Assembly: GCF_013283875.1 (NCBI RefSeq)
Contig: NZ_CP054139.1
Span: 5,270,001 to 5,334,000, forward strand
Direction of reading: 5' to 3'
Source of the DNA: Mucilaginibacter mali
GTDB lineage: Bacteria; Bacteroidota; Bacteroidia; Sphingobacteriales; Sphingobacteriaceae
DNA: 64,000 nucleotides
Shown: positions 62,093 to 64,000 of the stretch, piece by piece
Layout: each line of letters starts with the position of its first letter
Position numbering within the stretch: the first letter of the stretch is position 1
Position numbers and translations under genes: made by a program
Notes under the pieces: generated by a model
Told to the model about the DNA's origin: nothing
What the model saw: only the letters and a program-made list of their open reading frames with translations
The model's database searches: none

Positions 62093-62189
62093 TGTGCAAA
62101 TGTGCGTATATGCAGATGTGCAAATGGATTTGCGCGTCGGCTATATTCTCATCATTTGCACATGTGCACATTTGCATATCTGCACATTA
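62090..62189. repeat. Near-palindromic ATGTGCA repeat between two genes
   Basis: The left half opens TAATGTGCAAATGTGCGTAT and the right half closes CATATCTGCACATTA; the two halves are close reverse complements. It fills the whole spacer from the CMD stop codon (its TAA is part of the repeat) to 7 bases before the VOC start codon. Confidence 0.75.
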
Positions 62190-62196
62190 AAAAACC

Positions 62197-62571
62197 ATGA
62201 TCGACTTTAAAAGAATAGACCACATACACGTTTGCGTACCCGAAGAGCGGCTGGATGAAGCGCGGGCTTTTTATGCTGATATCATCGGCTTGCCCGAAAC
62301 TTACCGGCCGGATGTTTTTGGAAGGCCCGGGCATTGGTTTAATGTATGCGGGATTGAACTGCACATTGGCGTGGAGGAAGCCCGCCCACGCACCATTCGC
62401 CACAGCGCCTTTGAGGTTACCGATGTAAAGGCCGCCAAAGCTTATTTGGAAAGCAAAGGTGTAGAGCTAATTTGGGAGCCGGTGATTCCCGGTCGCCAAC
62501 GTTTCGCCTTTATCGATCCTTTCGGCAACCGGATGGAGTTGCTGCAGTTTGAGGTTGAGGGGGAGATGTAG
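62197..62571 (+). CDS. VOC-superfamily (glyoxalase-like) protein
   Basis: The 124-residue protein is a single VOC module: RIDHIHVCVPEERLDEARAF (metal His), GHWFNVCGIELHIGVEEA, then RHSAFEVTDVKAAKAYLESK and a final FGNRMELLQF with the metal Glu. It resembles lactoylglutathione-lyase or catechol-dioxygenase-type proteins; the substrate is unknown. It probably shares a transcript with the CMD gene upstream. Confidence 0.9.
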   Translation: MIDFKRIDHIHVCVPEERLDEARAFYADIIGLPETYRPDVFGRPGHWFNVCGIELHIGVEEARPRTIRHSAFEVTDVKAAKAYLESKGVELIWEPVIPGRQRFAFIDPFGNRMELLQFEVEGEM

Positions 62572-62597
62572 AAAACAGCCCCCGAACATAAAACACA

Positions 62598-62692
62598 TTG
62601 TCATTGCGAGCGATAGCGTGGCAATCTCAGAGGACAAGCAACGTGGACCTGCCTATGAGATTGCCGCGTCGCTACGCTCCTCGCAATGACAA
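62598..62692. repeat. GAGCGATAGCG palindrome, copy near the right end
   Basis: It opens TTGTCATTGCGAGCGATAGC and closes CCTCGCAATGACAA; inner arms are GGCAATCTCA and TGAGATTGCC. It is related to 18768-18873. It lies between convergent genes. Confidence 0.75.
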
Positions 62693-62700
62693 GCTGATCA

Positions 62701-64000
62701 TCAATTCTTCGCCAGCGTTGTCCGGTTCATTGATCTGGCGCTTTGCATCAGCCGCACAAATTCAGACCGGTAGCCTTCTTCGTCATTTCCCTTAGCGGCT
62801 TTGGCAATTTTTATAGCCTGATCAAATGTAGCGTTGGCTTTATAGTCCGATTCGCGCAGCAGCATGCCGGCTTCGGCAACTGCGGCGGCAAAGCGGTAAT
62901 CGGCGCTCAGGTTGTCAAATTCCTTCGGGGTATCCATAACGGTGGCCTGGCTCAGTTTACTTACCGATCCCTGCGGTTGTTTGTAGCGGAATTTAATGGT
63001 CGCCATCTCATCCGAAGCAGAAGCCACTGCTGGTTTTTCCACCTTTTGATACTTTAACGGATCGACACTGCCCGAATAATCGTCCTTAACCCCTGCCGGG
63101 ATGATCTCGTAAAAAGCAGTAACAGCATGGCCCGATCCCATATCGCCGGCATCCTTTTTATCGTTGTTAAAATCCTCTTTAGCCAGCAGGCGGTTCTCGT
63201 AGCCAATCAGGCGGTAGGCCTGCACTTTGGCCGGGTTAAATTCAATCTGCAGCTTCACATCCTTGGCTACGGTAAACATGGTGCCGCCAAACTCGCTCAC
63301 CAGGGCCTTGTGGGCCTCGGTCAGGTTATCAATATAGGCGTAGTTACCATTGCCCTTATCGGCCAGGGTTTCCATTTTGCTATCTTTATAATTGCCCATG
63401 CCAAAACCCATGATGGATAGGTCTACGCCGCTATCTCGCTCTTTGGTGATCAATTGCTCCATGCTTTCGTCGCTGCTGGCGCCAACGTTAAAATCGCCAT
63501 CGGTGGCCATTACAATGCGGTTGTTGCCGCCCTTCCTGAAATTCTCCCGGGCAATTTTATAGGCCAGCTTAATGCCCTCGCCACCCGCGGTTGATCCGCC
63601 CGCGCTCAGGTTATCAATGGCATCGTTTATGGTTTCCTTTTCATCGCCGCTGGTAGCGGGCAGCACCAGCCCGGCATTACCGGCATATACCACAATAGCT
63701 ACCTTATCCTGTCTGCGCAACTGATCTACCAGCATTTTCATCGACTGCTTTACCAGCGGCAGTTTGTTCGGTTCGTTCATCGATCCGGAAACATCTATCA
63801 AAAAAACCAGGTTAGATGCCGGCAGTTTATCGGCCTTTATGGTACGGGCCTGGAGACCGATGCGCAGCAGACGGTGCTTCGGGTTCCAGGGTGCGGCGGC
63901 AAGCTCGGTGGCTATGGCCACCGGCTCGTCGCCTTTCGGTTCAGGTAATTGATATTTAAAATAGTTGATCATTTCCTCGATGCGCACGGCATCCTTAGGC
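62701..64000 (-). CDS. von Willebrand factor A protein, YfbK-like (5' end outside window)
   Basis: At least 433 residues are visible; the frame stays open to the window edge, and the first visible part (PKDAVRIEEMINYFKYQLPE) is internal in YfbK-like proteins, so the N-terminus is missing. The MIDAS motif DVSGSMNEPNKL and the later STAGGEGIKLAY and MATDGDFNVG mark a vWA domain, followed by a C-terminal domain (MATIKFRYKQPQG, TFDQAIKIAKAAKG). YfbK proteins are usually exported lipoproteins of unknown role in the envelope. Confidence 0.92.
   Translation of the reverse strand, partial: PKDAVRIEEMINYFKYQLPEPKGDEPVAIATELAAAPWNPKHRLLRIGLQARTIKADKLPASNLVFLIDVSGSMNEPNKLPLVKQSMKMLVDQLRRQDKVAIVVYAGNAGLVLPATSGDEKETINDAIDNLSAGGSTAGGEGIKLAYKIARENFRKGGNNRIVMATDGDFNVGASSDESMEQLITKERDSGVDLSIMGFGMGNYKDSKMETLADKGNGNYAYIDNLTEAHKALVSEFGGTMFTVAKDVKLQIEFNPAKVQAYRLIGYENRLLAKEDFNNDKKDAGDMGSGHAVTAFYEIIPAGVKDDYSGSVDPLKYQKVEKPAVASASDEMATIKFRYKQPQGSVSKLSQATVMDTPKEFDNLSADYRFAAAVAEAGMLLRESDYKANATFDQAIKIAKAAKGNDEEGYRSEFVRLMQSARSMNRTTLAKN

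Noticed and set aside
1..64000. tRNA or rRNA genes
   Set aside because: Reading the intergenic spaces, I found no cloverleaf with a TTCRA-type T loop and CCA-adjacent stem; a tRNAscan run would be decisive.

Overview
The window is a chromosomal stretch from a member of the Bacteroidota, most likely family Sphingobacteriaceae and close to Mucilaginibacter or Pedobacter. The reasons are the protein types (Bacteroidota-style M1 and PIG-L proteins, DUF6600, Crp-like regulators, the ileS-dksA-lspA order), promoters of the TAnnTTTG type upstream of several genes, few Shine-Dalgarno sequences, and many palindromic intergenic repeats. This placement is inference; no rRNA or tRNA gene was found. I see about 54 protein-coding genes, the last one cut by the window edge. 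There is no CRISPR array, intact insertion sequence or prophage.

Layout. 0-6 kb: membrane protein, methionine aminopeptidase, acyltransferase, EamA transporter, class 3 lipase. 6-12.5 kb: M1 peptidase, a DUF433/DUF5615 toxin-antitoxin pair, pdxJ, gcvP. 12.5-15.3 kb: a patch of less common genes (AT-rich orphan, an M64-like lipoprotein with an altered zinc motif, an HTH fragment, a NADAR protein). 15.3-22.1 kb: APC permease, methyltransferase, degenerate receiver, pirin, Crp-type regulator, small envelope proteins, gpsA. 22.2-25.7 kb: adaptor plus TolC without a pump gene, and a polysaccharide deacetylase. 26-30.5 kb: 2-oxoglutarate dehydrogenase E1 and E2. 30.6-37.5 kb: exonuclease III, cyclophilin, and ileS-dksA-lspA. 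38-40.5 kb: large PIG-L protein. 41.2-45.9 kb: tetR-tolC-emrA-emrB efflux operon with two matching 20-bp operator-like palindromes. 46.4-55.2 kb: 2OG-Fe(II) oxygenase, TPR histidine kinase, membrane protein, a Gly/Asn-repeat protein and a Gln-rich DUF6600 protein. 55.4-64 kb: polA, a VOC-exbD-tag-secreted protein run, a CMD-VOC pair and a von Willebrand A protein.

Most of the window is core metabolism and cell maintenance. The most notable points are: an isoleucyl-tRNA synthetase of the eukaryote-like class whose HIGH signature reads GIHH, with an AT-rich internal segment of about 0.8 kb that looks recombined in; an M64-family lipoprotein whose catalytic Glu is Lys; a receiver-like protein lacking the phospho-acceptor Asp and ending inside an intergenic repeat; a DksA-like protein with one of four zinc cysteines; and several families of dispersed palindromic repeats, including a tandem 188-bp pair and a perfect 40-bp inverted repeat that includes the lspA stop codon. 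I found no clearly new multi-gene system.
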